NCBI GenBank assembly: GCA_965194535.1
Contig: OZ239145.1
Location: forward strand, 1,426,001 to 1,490,000
Origin: Verrucolacustris abundans
GTDB lineage: Bacteria; Verrucomicrobiota; Verrucomicrobiia; Methylacidiphilales; Verrucolacustridaceae
DNA length: 64,000 bases
Reading direction: 5' to 3'
Part shown: positions 1 through 8,751 of the stretch, piece after piece
Layout of the letters: the number at the start of each line of letters is the position of its first letter
How positions within the stretch are numbered: position 1 is the stretch's first letter
Notes under the pieces: model-generated
Databases searched by the model: none
The model's input: only the letters and a program-made list of their open reading frames with translations
What the model was told of the DNA's origin: nothing
Program-made: the position numbers and the translations under genes

Positions 1-3000
1 AAAATCGCACCCAGCGGGAACTTATTCATGACTAGATTCGCTTGGAAAGGTTGATTCGATCCCGTGGCCTGAACGAGCGAAGCCCGAATCACCCCCCCCT
101 TGACCTGCACCACCGAAGGCTCCAAATAAATTCCTTCAGGCCCCCAACGGAACCGAGGAACGCGAATCGGCCCGACCTCTGCCTCCTCCACGATGATTTT
201 CGCCAAATCTAAGCTGAGATCTACCTTCCAAGGATCGGCAACCGGGGGCGGTGTCCCAGACACGGGCTTGGCATTTCGAATTCTCTCTGTCTGAGCCAGA
301 AGACCCCGTAAGTCGAGCGTCCCTCCCCTGAACTGAGCCGTTACCGAGTTTTTCCCTGCCCGAAGGGTAGGAATTATGACGGGGTCGTCTTTATATTTGG
401 TCGAAACCAGAGTTCCATCTTTGAAAGCCAAACTTTTTGTTCGAGTGTCGTAATCAAAGCTACCACTGAGTCCAAATGAAATATCCTCCTCCTTTAGATT
501 CTCAACCAAGCGCGCTCCCACCAAACTCAAATCCAACTCACCACTTCCCCCATACTCAGCAGGTTGCCAGAACCCAGGGCCAAGAATCACATCTCCATCC
601 ACCCAGCGACTAGGCTCGAGCCAAGGATTAACAAGCCAAGCTACCCAACCCTCAGAGAACCGCGCACCTTCCCACGCCCATGCACCATCACGCGTCCATG
701 TCAGTTTACTTAATGATAAATTCCCATTTGCGCTCTTTGCGGTTAACTCCACCTCCTTGATCGCTTGGCAACCTTGATTCCAACTCAAAATGCCTTGGCT
801 GCGCACCTCAGCCCCAGTCACACCACCTCGCCCCGCTGGCCCACCCGAGAAATCGGGAATCACCGCACTATATCCAATCGTTCGCCCCCCTTCCTTTAAA
901 TCCCCTACCTCAGCCTGAAGAGTCATCAAACCACCGGAAATGTTTTCAGATATCCCCACCCAAACATTTTTCAATATACCCAAGTCAACGGTTCCCTTCA
1001 CCAAAAGGGCAGGTCGGTTCTCCCTCTGTACGCTGCAGTTCAACCAACTTTTCCCGCCTTTCTGTACATCAAGACTCGCACGAGGAACATTCACCTCCCC
1101 CTTGTCTCCCAACGTGAGGCCCGCCTTAAGTCTTACTTGATTTTCTTGAAGCTGAATTCGAGGTAGATCGATTGTAAAATCTGGGATATCCAATTCTACG
1201 TCACCTTCAAATTTTCCTTTTTTCGGATCACATCGTACTTTCACAAAACCCGATGAGGTTCCCATAAGGGACGTCTCTTTTGCATTCGGGAAAATAAGAG
1301 GCGCGAATAAACCGATCGGCCAACCTGTGTATTCAACCGAACCCGTTGCGACCTCCTGCCCCCCAGGTCGCCACTCGCCTTTTCCTACTTTTTCCAGAGT
1401 CATAACTTGATCCAAAGAGGCCTTCAAAGCGTCACTCCCATCTCGATGGCGTGCTTGGAGTGACAACTCCTCTACAGATAGCTTTCCTGAACTTCCCGAA
1501 GGCCAAGTAGCCTGAACTCCACCCTGAATTGAGGAAAAATCAACCAACCTCGACTGCTCTGGAGTCCCTGTCTCCACCGTAATCGCTCCATCCATTTTCG
1601 CCCTCACTCGATCTTGACTCCCCTGCCTCTCAAAATGAAAAAATCCCGAACCCGCCGCTGCCTGCCATTTCCAGTTGGGAGTTACCAAACCTAGAATCGG
1701 CACGAGACACGACGACTCAACCCTCATAATTTCCAAATCTCCCTTGCCCTCTCCTTTTGACGGTGTCCACTCCAGAACCCCCTTGCTATTGAGTAAAACT
1801 TGGCCTCCTCGATCCGCCTGCCCAACAAATTCAGGCAACCTCCACTGACCAGCTTGATGGATCACTTCAGACGACACTCTCGCTCGCCAAGGGGTCGCTA
1901 CCTCTCCAGCCCAATGCATATTGTCTAACGACAGAGAAACCAACCCCTTCCCCTGATCCTGTAAATTCCCAGAGAACTCCAAATGCAACTTTACTAGCCC
2001 TGAATCAGGCCAAAGTTTTGCACCCGACCACGCTTGGCCTAAGCCTGCCAATCCCCCCTCCCCATCGGCTATCACCCAACCCTGCCGCTTCGATACATCC
2101 CACTCAGCCGTTACTTTTCCTTTTAAATCCTGAGCCTCACCCCCCGCCCAAGCCGCCTGAAAATTCGCCTCCTCCAAACGAATTTTTTTTCCTCCCTCGA
2201 AAATACCTCGAAACTGCACTCCAACAGACTCCCCCTGCAGATCCCCCTGAATCCAATCTCCACTAGCACGCATAGAACGGCTCGTAATACTCCCGGCTAC
2301 TTGAATACTTCCGCCCTGAATCTTTGCCTCTCCTTTCGCCGAAAGCTGTCCACCCTGAACTTTCAGATTTTTAGGCGACACAAAGAGAGGGACAACTGCA
2401 GCTAACTCCATTCCTTGAGAAGCCCACTGCAAGGTCGCGGTCTCAGTCGACTTCGGAAGAGCATCCTGAAAACAAAACTCTGCAGGACGATCCAAGCTCG
2501 CCTGCAAATCTCTTGCACCCCCTTTTTGTCCGAGTTCGACCTGAAAATTTTTGATCCGAAGATTTTTACCTTCTGATGTCCAAGCGCCTTCAACACTTCC
2601 CGCAAATTCAGCAGGGCGCGCGGGCCACAACAGACCTAAGCCCGATATAATCTGCACCCCTTGCCCCTGCAATTTTGCCCTTCCTTGAACGGGCTTACGA
2701 TCTCCTCCCTCAAGGTGAATTACACCCCCAAGATTTCCCCCAACCGATTTCACACCCCGACTTTGGAACAGAACCCCCACCACGTCTAAATCCACAGGAT
2801 CCAGTGAAAGATCCACACCCCAATCCCCGACCCGATTCCATTGCCCGGTCGCAGAGGTCGCCACCTTCACCCCTCCCACTCCCTCCCAAGCGCCGTGCAT
2901 CTTTTCCATTTTCCAATCACCATCCGGGGAACTACTGATTCGCCCCTGCAAGATCAGCCGGCACGGGGCCACCAACTCCACAGGAGGAAAATCCACTACG

Positions 3001-3644
3001 GTGCTTAAATCTACGGTTAGCTGCCCATCCCAAAGGGCCAACTTCCCTACCCCGACGCTTTTCTGTGCCTGAAATCCTGCCGAGCCAGTCAACTCCTCTT
3101 GGCCTCGGCCGTTCCAAGAAAGTTTGTCGATCTTTCCCTGAATTTCACGGGGTGATTGACCATCCCACCCCTTTGCCTGCACTTTGACCCTGCCCAGAAT
3201 CCAAGCTCCTGGTCCTTTTCGTATTCTGCCCTCAATAATTTCAAGATTTGCTTCCCGTAAAGTGAAAGGAATTTCAGGTAAAGATTGGCTTGCAGAACTC
3301 TCATCCCACTCAAGATCAATCAACCCAAACTTAAAATCCGCCTCAATAATTTCAGGTTTTCCCGTCAGCAAGCTCTCCAAATCCAGAAGAACCAGTGCCG
3401 AATCCAGATCAACCCGAGACTTCGCAGGGTTCACTAACTCCATTCCCTCGATCTGAAGTTTGCCCAAAGGGGTGAGGCGAGCCGATTCCGCTCTTGCTTT
3501 CCAACCCACCGCACGAGCCGCCAAAGGGAGGGTCACCCCCCGAAATACGTTAGGCTCGAAAAGTAACGTAAAGATTACCCCGAAAAGCCCAAGAATTACC
3601 GTCCCAATAAATTTAAAAAAACCTCCAAACTTCATCTTCTCCAT
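1..3644 (-). CDS. Giant AsmA/TamB-like membrane-anchored protein (C-terminus beyond window)
   Basis: One reading frame is open from an ATG near 3644 to the left edge, at least about 1,210 codons; I followed it across the whole stretch and met no stop. The N-terminus has one hydrophobic segment (FIGTVILGLFGVIFTLLF), then a very long region of short alternating beta-type repeats (patterns such as 'L.GSFDYDTRTKSLAFKDG' and 'WKVDLSLDLAKIIVEEAEV'). This fits AsmA/DUF3971/TamB-type bridge proteins, which span the periplasm and are linked to phospholipid transport or outer-membrane assembly. In-frame ATGs at 3647, 3644 and 3635 compete; a GAGG lies 4 nt before 3644. It is divergent from the LysM protease. 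The C-terminal domain that would fix the subfamily is outside the window. Confidence 0.75.
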   Translation of the reverse strand, partial: MEKMKFGGFFKFIGTVILGLFGVIFTLLFEPNVFRGVTLPLAARAVGWKARAESARLTPLGKLQIEGMELVNPAKSRVDLDSALVLLDLESLLTGKPEIIEADFKFGLIDLEWDESSASQSLPEIPFTLREANLEIIEGRIRKGPGAWILGRVKVQAKGWDGQSPREIQGKIDKLSWNGRGQEELTGSAGFQAQKSVGVGKLALWDGQLTVDLSTVVDFPPVELVAPCRLILQGRISSSPDGDWKMEKMHGAWEGVGGVKVATSATGQWNRVGDWGVDLSLDPVDLDVVGVLFQSRGVKSVGGNLGGVIHLEGGDRKPVQGRAKLQGQGVQIISGLGLLWPARPAEFAGSVEGAWTSEGKNLRIKNFQVELGQKGGARDLQASLDRPAEFCFQDALPKSTETATLQWASQGMELAAVVPLFVSPKNLKVQGGQLSAKGEAKIQGGSIQVAGSITSRSMRASGDWIQGDLQGESVGVQFRGIFEGGKKIRLEEANFQAAWAGGEAQDLKGKVTAEWDVSKRQGWVIADGEGGLAGLGQAWSGAKLWPDSGLVKLHLEFSGNLQDQGKGLVSLSLDNMHWAGEVATPWRARVSSEVIHQAGQWRLPEFVGQADRGGQVLLNSKGVLEWTPSKGEGKGDLEIMRVESSCLVPILGLVTPNWKWQAAAGSGFFHFERQGSQDRVRAKMDGAITVETGTPEQSRLVDFSSIQGGVQATWPSGSSGKLSVEELSLQARHRDGSDALKASLDQVMTLEKVGKGEWRPGGQEVATGSVEYTGWPIGLFAPLIFPNAKETSLMGTSSGFVKVRCDPKKGKFEGDVELDIPDFTIDLPRIQLQENQVRLKAGLTLGDKGEVNVPRASLDVQKGGKSWLNCSVQRENRPALLVKGTVDLGILKNVWVGISENISGGLMTLQAEVGDLKEGGRTIGYSAVIPDFSGGPAGRGGVTGAEVRSQGILSWNQGCQAIKEVELTAKSANGNLSLSKLTWTRDGAWAWEGARFSEGWVAWLVNPWLEPSRWVDGDVILGPGFWQPAEYGGSGELDLSLVGARLVENLKEEDISFGLSGSFDYDTRTKSLAFKDGTLVSTKYKDDPVIIPTLRAGKNSVTAQFRGGTLDLRGLLAQTERIRNAKPVSGTPPPVADPWKVDLSLDLAKIIVEEAEVGPIRVPRFRWGPEGIYLEPSVVQVKGGVIRASLVQATGSNQPFQANLVMNKFPLGAI

Positions 3645-3728
3645 CATGCCTCATGACCCCCCGTTGCCGCAATCTCTCCCCACCGACAAGAACTCGCCTC
3701 TTTACAGAAATTCTCTTAACTCAAATAG

Positions 3729-4574
3729 ATGCACTGCTTGCTTCTTGCCCTACTCCTCTCGGCTTCTCTGGTCCTAAACGCCGCCAATGAGGCACCCGAC
3801 CTTCGTGCATTGGCGAAGCAAACTCGCCCTGCGGTCTACCTGCTTGTACTTCAAGACGAGGACGGAAAAACCATCGGCGCAGGAACAGGTTTTCTAGTTT
3901 CCTCTGATGGACTTCTTGTCACCAATCAGCATGTCGTTGCTGAAGCTCACACCATCATTGCAAAAGCGGAAAATGGAGGCCTATTTCCCGTTACACGAAT
4001 TATAGCCACTGATCCTAGAAACGACCTCGCACTCATTCAATTCGATGCAAAAGACTTACCTTTTCTCACTCTTGCACCTGATGGATCGGCTGAGGCGGGA
4101 ACCCGTATTGCAATTATCGGAAGCCCTTTAGGGCTTGAGGGAACCCTGACCGAAGGCATCGTATCCGCCCGCCGTCGCCTACCAAAGGAGAAGCGCGATG
4201 TACTTCAAATCAGCGCCCCAATATCTCAAGGTTCAAGCGGATCCCCTGTTCTGGACTCCCAAGGCCGCGTGATTGGTGTTGCATCTTTTCTCTTACAAGA
4301 TGGCCAGGCATTAAACTTCGCCTCTCCCTCCGAACAGCTTCGTAAGCTCCTTGGTAAAAGAACCCTCAAGACAACACCACCGCCCTCCCTTCAAAAGAAT
4401 CCACCAGCAACGTACACCGTAAAGCAAGGCGATACCCTGATTCAGATCTCCCGTGAGCTGGAGAAACAAGGTGTCTCTGCCACAGCAGAGCAGATTCGTA
4501 CACTAAACCAAATCCCGAAAAGCTCTGTGATTCGCCCAGGCCAAGTCTTGCGAATCCCACAGTCCCAACCTTGA
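3729..4574 (+). CDS. Trypsin-like (HtrA/S1C) serine protease with C-terminal LysM domain
   Basis: A signal peptide (residues 1-19, MHCLLLALLLSASLVLNAA) leads into a trypsin-fold protease. The triad is visible: His68 in TNQHVV, Asp99 in DPRNDLALIQ, and Ser170 in QGSSGSPV. HtrA/DegP proteases normally carry PDZ domains after the protease. Here a Pro-rich linker is followed by a single LysM domain (about residues 228-277, YTVKQGDTL to IRPGQVLRIP), which binds peptidoglycan or chitin-like glycans. The protein is therefore probably an exported protease tethered to the murein. Its stop overlaps the TTG start of the next gene by 4 bases (TTGA), so the two are probably translationally coupled. Fold and catalytic class are clear; the substrate is unknown. 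Confidence 0.88.
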   Translation: MHCLLLALLLSASLVLNAANEAPDLRALAKQTRPAVYLLVLQDEDGKTIGAGTGFLVSSDGLLVTNQHVVAEAHTIIAKAENGGLFPVTRIIATDPRNDLALIQFDAKDLPFLTLAPDGSAEAGTRIAIIGSPLGLEGTLTEGIVSARRRLPKEKRDVLQISAPISQGSSGSPVLDSQGRVIGVASFLLQDGQALNFASPSEQLRKLLGKRTLKTTPPPSLQKNPPATYTVKQGDTLIQISRELEKQGVSATAEQIRTLNQIPKSSVIRPGQVLRIPQSQP

Positions 4575-5515
4575 AAAGTTCCCGCTTTGCTCTTCGGCTG
4601 ACACGTTCGCTTGGTTTTCTAAGCCAGACTTTTTATGCAACCCGCACGGGTGATCCTAAGGGTTACATTTTAAAGGTCGGAACCAATATTGCAGAACGGA
4701 AACGGTGGGCCAAAGAACTTCATGTTTTTGATCGAGAACTTGCGGCGTACCACCTGCTCAGCCCTTTCCACGGAAAGCACTTCCCCCACTTGTATTACGG
4801 AACCACTGCGGATCACGGATCGGATGGTCTCCTTTTGATGGAGGAGATAAATAACGCCCGAAATATCGATCAGATCCGTGGACTTGAATGGAAAGATTTA
4901 CGCTCCGCCGTTCTCGCTATAGCCCAAGTCCATGGACACTTCTGGAACTCCCCGACTCTAAAAAAAGCCAAGGGCTTGCCCCTACATCACTATATGCGTG
5001 CCCATCAGTTGAAACAGAACCTTCCCCGATTCCTGCGCTGGGCCAATCTTTCAGACGAAAATAAGGATCTCTTCTCCACACTACCCGATCGCGTCCCTTC
5101 TGTTCTGGCTCGTTTTAAAAAACGCCCTTTTTCGCTCGTTCATGGCGATCTCCGATCCGACAACATTTTCTTTCAAAGAAAAACAGTTCGCTTTATCGAT
5201 TGGGGCCTCTCGTTTGCCGGATGTCCCGCCTTTGACCTTGCTCGACTTGCCGGAGGCAGCTCACGAAAACCCCTTACCCTAATGCAACATGTGGAGCTAT
5301 TTAACCTCTGGCACCGTGAACTTCTTCGACACAAAGCACGGAACTATCCATCTCACGAAGCTTGGCAAGATTACCGCGATGCTGTTCTTCTGACACTCAC
5401 CATTCCAGTCACCAACGCACCTACTCTCGCAAAGTTTTCTTCCCGGGGTCATGAAATGGCAAAACTCATCACAAACCGATTCATTTTTGCCTCACACCAA
5501 TTGGGAATCCTGTAA
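4571..5515 (+). CDS. APH/EcKinase-like phosphotransferase
   Basis: This 314-residue protein has protein-kinase-like (aminoglycoside phosphotransferase/ecdysteroid kinase-like) motifs: a Lys near residue 35 (ILKVG), the catalytic-loop HGDLRSDN (191-198) and the metal-binding IDWG (209-212). The mid-region pattern 'AIAQVHGHFW' resembles the EcKinase/DUF1679 branch more than antibiotic-resistance APHs. No signal peptide is seen, so it should be cytosolic. The start is TTG, overlapping the protease stop by 4 bases, and I see no better in-frame ATG near it. The substrate, a small molecule with a free hydroxyl or amine, cannot be told from sequence. It converges on trpB with 17 bases between the stops. 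Confidence 0.75.
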   Translation: MKSSRFALRLTRSLGFLSQTFYATRTGDPKGYILKVGTNIAERKRWAKELHVFDRELAAYHLLSPFHGKHFPHLYYGTTADHGSDGLLLMEEINNARNIDQIRGLEWKDLRSAVLAIAQVHGHFWNSPTLKKAKGLPLHHYMRAHQLKQNLPRFLRWANLSDENKDLFSTLPDRVPSVLARFKKRPFSLVHGDLRSDNIFFQRKTVRFIDWGLSFAGCPAFDLARLAGGSSRKPLTLMQHVELFNLWHRELLRHKARNYPSHEAWQDYRDAVLLTLTIPVTNAPTLAKFSSRGHEMAKLITNRFIFASHQLGIL

Positions 5516-5532
5516 GGTCCAAATCTGAATTT

Positions 5533-6741
5533 CTAATCCTTCAGTAGAAATCGGGCTGCCTCGTTCACATCCTTGTCCCCGCGTCCTGAAAGATTCACTA
5601 AAATAATCTGATCCTTCTTCATACGTGGGGCCTCTTTCATGGCAAAAGCAACGCCGTGAGCCGTCTCCAGCGCGGGTAAGATACCCTCAATTTTTCCAAG
5701 GGTCGAAAAAGCATTCAGCGCCTCATCATCTGTCGCGTAAGTATACTCAGCACGACCAATCTCTCTTAAATGGCAATGTTCGGGCCCCACAGCCGCGTAA
5801 TCCAAACCGGCTGAAACCGAGTGAGTCGACTCAATCTGGCCATCTGCATCTTGCAGCAGGAATGATTTAGACCCCTGTAATACGCCAAGCTTCCCCCCCT
5901 GGAAGCGCGCTGCATGTCTACCAGGCTTAATTCCCTCACCCCCCGCCTCAACTCCTACCAATCGGACACCCGAATCATTCAAGAACGCATAAAAGATTCC
6001 AATCGCATTACTGCCACCACCCACACATGCACAAATCACATCAGGAAGCTTCTCCTCTCTCTGCATCAATTGCGCGCGAGCCTCCTCCCCAATCACACGA
6101 TGAAACTCGCGCACCATGTACGGATAAGGATGCGCACCATATGCTGTGCCGAGGACGTAGTGTGTTGTCCGAACATTGGTAACCCAATCTCGCATCGCCT
6201 CGTTCACCGCTTCCTTCAAGGTTTTCTGGCCAGCCGTTACCCCCACCACCTTGGCCCCTAAAAGCCTCATTCGAGTCACATTCAGCGCCTGTCTCCGCAT
6301 GTCCTCTTCCCCCATATAAATAATACACTCCATCCCATACCGTGCCGCCATGGTGGCCGTCGCGACTCCGTGCTGCCCAGCTCCCGTCTCGGCAATAATC
6401 CGCTTTTTGCCCATCCGACGGGCCAGAATCACTTGGCCGAGTGCATTATTGATCTTGTGCGCTCCCGTATGAAGCAGGTCTTCCCTTTTCAGATAAATTT
6501 TTGCCCCGCCACATCGCTCCGTTAATCGCTCCGCAAAGTAGAGGGGCGTGGGGCGACCCGTAAAATCACGCCTCATTTCCTTAAGTTCATGCAAAAAGGC
6601 TGGGTCTTTTTGAGCACGAGCAAATTCAGCCGCCAACTCCTCGAGCGGGGCGACAAGCGTCTCTGGAACATACCTCCCCCCATAGGCCCCAAAGTGACCT
6701 GAAGCGTCCGGCATAGCCTTGGAATCGATGGCTGTTCCCAT
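5533..6741 (-). CDS. trpB: Tryptophan synthase beta chain
   Basis: The 402-residue protein makes tryptophan from indole and serine with PLP, as a partner of TrpA. The PLP lysine is Lys96 in HTGAHKINNALGQ, and the phosphate-binding loop is GGGSNAIG (241-248). The N-terminal GHFGAYGGRYVPETL is typical of TrpB1 enzymes. Length matches the family. It follows trpC on the same strand with a 65-base gap, so both belong to the lnt-prfB-trpC-trpB transcription unit. trpA and trpF are not in the window. Confidence 0.97.
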   Translation of the reverse strand: MGTAIDSKAMPDASGHFGAYGGRYVPETLVAPLEELAAEFARAQKDPAFLHELKEMRRDFTGRPTPLYFAERLTERCGGAKIYLKREDLLHTGAHKINNALGQVILARRMGKKRIIAETGAGQHGVATATMAARYGMECIIYMGEEDMRRQALNVTRMRLLGAKVVGVTAGQKTLKEAVNEAMRDWVTNVRTTHYVLGTAYGAHPYPYMVREFHRVIGEEARAQLMQREEKLPDVICACVGGGSNAIGIFYAFLNDSGVRLVGVEAGGEGIKPGRHAARFQGGKLGVLQGSKSFLLQDADGQIESTHSVSAGLDYAAVGPEHCHLREIGRAEYTYATDDEALNAFSTLGKIEGILPALETAHGVAFAMKEAPRMKKDQIILVNLSGRGDKDVNEAARFLLKD

Positions 6742-6774
6742 ACTTGGACTCTACCTCAAAATCCCCCGATAAGA

Positions 6775-6808
6775 AACCTTCCTACATTCCTACGAAATCA
6801 GGAAGGTT
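6775..6808 (-). repeat. Inverted repeat in the trpC-trpB gap
   Basis: AACCTTCCT (6775-6783) and its complement AGGAAGGTT (6800-6808) form a 9-bp stem with a 16-base loop, overlapping the trpC stop codon. There is no T-run, so it is unlikely to be an intrinsic terminator. It could stabilise mRNA ends or tune trpB expression. This is seen in sequence only; the function is unknown. Confidence 0.35.
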
Positions 6809-7589
6809 ATCCCCTCAGCTCCCTTAGGGCTTTTACGGGATCGCCATCCCTCATCAGCGTCTCTCCGACAAGAACACAGTGAATCCCTTCTGCCACAACC
6901 GCTTTCACATCTTCCCTGCTTCGGATTCCACTTTCACTGATTCCAAGACAATCCGAGGGGATTTCCTGTGCCAACTCCGCTGTCGTTTTCAGATCCACCT
7001 CAAACGTATGCAAGTTTCGGTTATTGATCCCAATGATATCCGCATCGATCTCCAGGGCTCGATCCATCTCCGCCAAGTCATGCACCTCGACCAAAACATC
7101 CGACTGAAGGGTTCTCCCTAGTTGATAGAGCCTTTTCAACTCCTCATCCGACAACGCCGCCACAATAAGAAGAAAGGCATCCGCCCCCGAAGCCACGCTT
7201 TCATAAACCTGAGCCTCGGTAAGAATGAAGTCCTTCCTCAAGACAGGAAGAGAGATTTCCTCTCTAACTTTTTTCATATCCGACAGACAACCCTTGAAAT
7301 ACTCCTGATCGGTCAGAACTGAAACCGCCCCGGCCCCTCCCTGCTCATACAACTTGGCCTGGGCTACCGGATCATACTTTCCGACAATGGTCCCCGCAGT
7401 CGGTGAGGCTGCCTTGCATTCGGCAATCACCGTGACGATCCCCGGTTGGAATAAATTTGACCGAAATCCACGGAAATCGTTTCGCAAAAGGGCCTGCTTT
7501 CGGAGTTCAGACTTTTTTCCTTCGATGGCTTCGGCCTCCTTTCGTTTATTGCTAAGAATCGCCGCCAGACGGTCTTTTCCCGTGCTCAT
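6807..7589 (-). CDS. trpC: Indole-3-glycerol-phosphate synthase
   Basis: This 260-residue TIM-barrel enzyme closes the indole ring (CdRP to indole-3-glycerol phosphate) in tryptophan synthesis. Family motifs are VIAECKAASPTAG (catalytic Lys59), PVLRKDFILTEAQVYES, IGINNRNLHTFEVDL and LGISESGI. Length is normal for a monofunctional TrpC. The start codon ATG overlaps the prfB stop (ATGA), so translation of trpC is probably coupled to complete, frameshifted translation of prfB. That linkage is unusual for a trp gene. It is followed by trpB. Confidence 0.96.
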   Translation of the reverse strand: MSTGKDRLAAILSNKRKEAEAIEGKKSELRKQALLRNDFRGFRSNLFQPGIVTVIAECKAASPTAGTIVGKYDPVAQAKLYEQGGAGAVSVLTDQEYFKGCLSDMKKVREEISLPVLRKDFILTEAQVYESVASGADAFLLIVAALSDEELKRLYQLGRTLQSDVLVEVHDLAEMDRALEIDADIIGINNRNLHTFEVDLKTTAELAQEIPSDCLGISESGIRSREDVKAVVAEGIHCVLVGETLMRDGDPVKALRELRG

Positions 7590-8717
7590 TCGTCCTCCTC
7601 GTCCTCAACCGGACCCGTTCTCTTTTTACCCTTCAGAAAGGCATTCAGAAATGGGTCAATCTCTCCGTCTAACACCGCCTGCACATCACTCGTCTGCTCC
7701 CCCGTCCGCAGATCCTTCACCATCTGATAGGGCTGCAAAACATAGGAACGGATCTGGTGACCCCACCCAATCTGACCTTTTGCCGCGTAATTCTGCTCCT
7801 GTTCGGCCATTTTCTTATCCAACTCAGCCTGCTTGATCCTCGCGGCCAGAACCTTCATTGCCGTGGCCCGATTCTTAATCTGGGATCTCTCATTCTGACA
7901 GGTCACCACCAAACCCGTGGGAAAGTGAGTAATGCGGACTGCCGAATCGGTCGTGTTCACCCCTTGCCCGCCATGACCCCCCGCACGAAAGACATCCACT
8001 CGCACATCCTTATCAGGAATCTCTGTCTCCACCTCTTCATCCGGTTCAGGCACAATCTCGGCCGAAGCAAACGATGTTTGTCTTTTTCCCTGCGAATTGA
8101 ATGGGGAGATGCGAACCAGACGATGCACACCACGGTCAGCCTTTAAATATCCATATGCGTTTTCACCTGAAATTCTCAACATGGCGTTTTTAATGCCGGC
8201 CTCCTCCCCCGAAAGAATATCCAGAACCTCGACCTTAAACCCGCGTCGCTCCGCCCACCGCTGATACATACGCATCAAAATATTCGCCCAATCACACGCC
8301 TCCGTTCCCCCTGCCCCAGCATTAAGACTCAAAATCGCATTTCGACGATCATCCGGTTGCGAAAGAATGAATTGAACCTCGGTCTGCTCGAGCATCGCGA
8401 TACCCTCACGCAGTTCCCGGGCATAATCGGCCTGAGCAGTCGGACTTCCATCCTCCTCCGCCAACTCTTGATGCACCGGCAAATCAGCGACCTTTCGCTC
8501 CAACTCCTTCATCTGATCCAGTTTTTTCCGCAAGGCGTTAGCCTCAGCGGCGATCTTTTGAGCTTTCGTCGAATCGTTCCAAAAATCTGGGGCCGACATC
8601 CGCCCCTCGAACTCCTTCAGTTGCGAATCAAGTTTTGCCGGGTCAAAGAAACCTCCGTAACTCCCGCAAGCGGGAGTTCACGGAGGTGAGATCGATTGTT
8701 TCGGCCGGTAGAGTCAT
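7586..8717 (-). CDS. prfB: Peptide chain release factor 2 (programmed +1 frameshift)
   Basis: RF2 terminates at UGA and UAA. The gene is in two frames. Codons 1-24 run from ATG 8717 to CTT at 8646, followed by an in-frame TGA (8645-8643). Reading resumes in the +1 frame at GAC (8644-8642) and continues to 7586, giving about 376 residues. The codon-recognition SPF motif is at about 204-206 (RISPFNSQG) and the peptidyl-hydrolysis GGQ at about 249-251 (RAGGHGGQGVN). Starting at the internal ATG 8599 would lose about 39 residues of the N-terminal domain. A GAGGGAG ribosome site precedes ATG 8717. The acidic C-terminal tail (VEDEEDE) overlaps trpC. The frameshift is the known autoregulatory device of RF2. 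Confidence 0.95.
8642..8656 (-). promoter_or_regulatory. prfB +1 frameshift site with internal Shine-Dalgarno
   Basis: In mRNA order the site reads GGAGG (8656-8652), three bases UUU, then the slippery CUU (8648-8646), UGA (8645-8643) and C. Spacing and order match the classical E. coli RF2 site (SD-like element, 3 nt, CUU UGA C). When RF2 is scarce the ribosome pauses at UGA and slips to read GAC. Confidence 0.95.
8651..8687 (-). promoter_or_regulatory. Hairpin with CUUG tetraloop sequestering the prfB frameshift SD
   Basis: On the + strand, 8651-8667 is complementary to 8670-8687 over 17 base pairs, with a single bulged C at 8679. In the mRNA the top of the stem is closed by G-CUUG-C, a known hyperstable tetraloop. 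The 3' arm contains the frameshift-stimulating GGAGG (8656-8652), paired with CCUCC (8686-8682). The hairpin lies entirely in the short zero-frame leader of prfB. It is followed by UUUCUUU, so a terminator-like role is also possible. Classical descriptions of the RF2 site that I know do not include such a hairpin. Confidence 0.7.
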
Positions 8718-8726
8718 AACTCCCTC

Positions 8727-8746
8727 AAAATGCCCGAAAATGCCCG
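8727..8746 (-). repeat. Two tandem 10-base units between lnt and prfB
   Basis: AAAATGCCCG occurs twice in direct tandem, immediately upstream of the prfB ribosome-binding site and within the 34-base lnt-prfB gap. It may be an operator or chance duplication; nothing more can be said from sequence. Confidence 0.5.
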
Positions 8747-8751
8747 GGGGC

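Noticed and set aside
8599..8599. ATG 8599 as the start of prfB
   Set aside because: It lies 15 codons after the canonical frameshift site; the frame before it continues the N-terminal domain.
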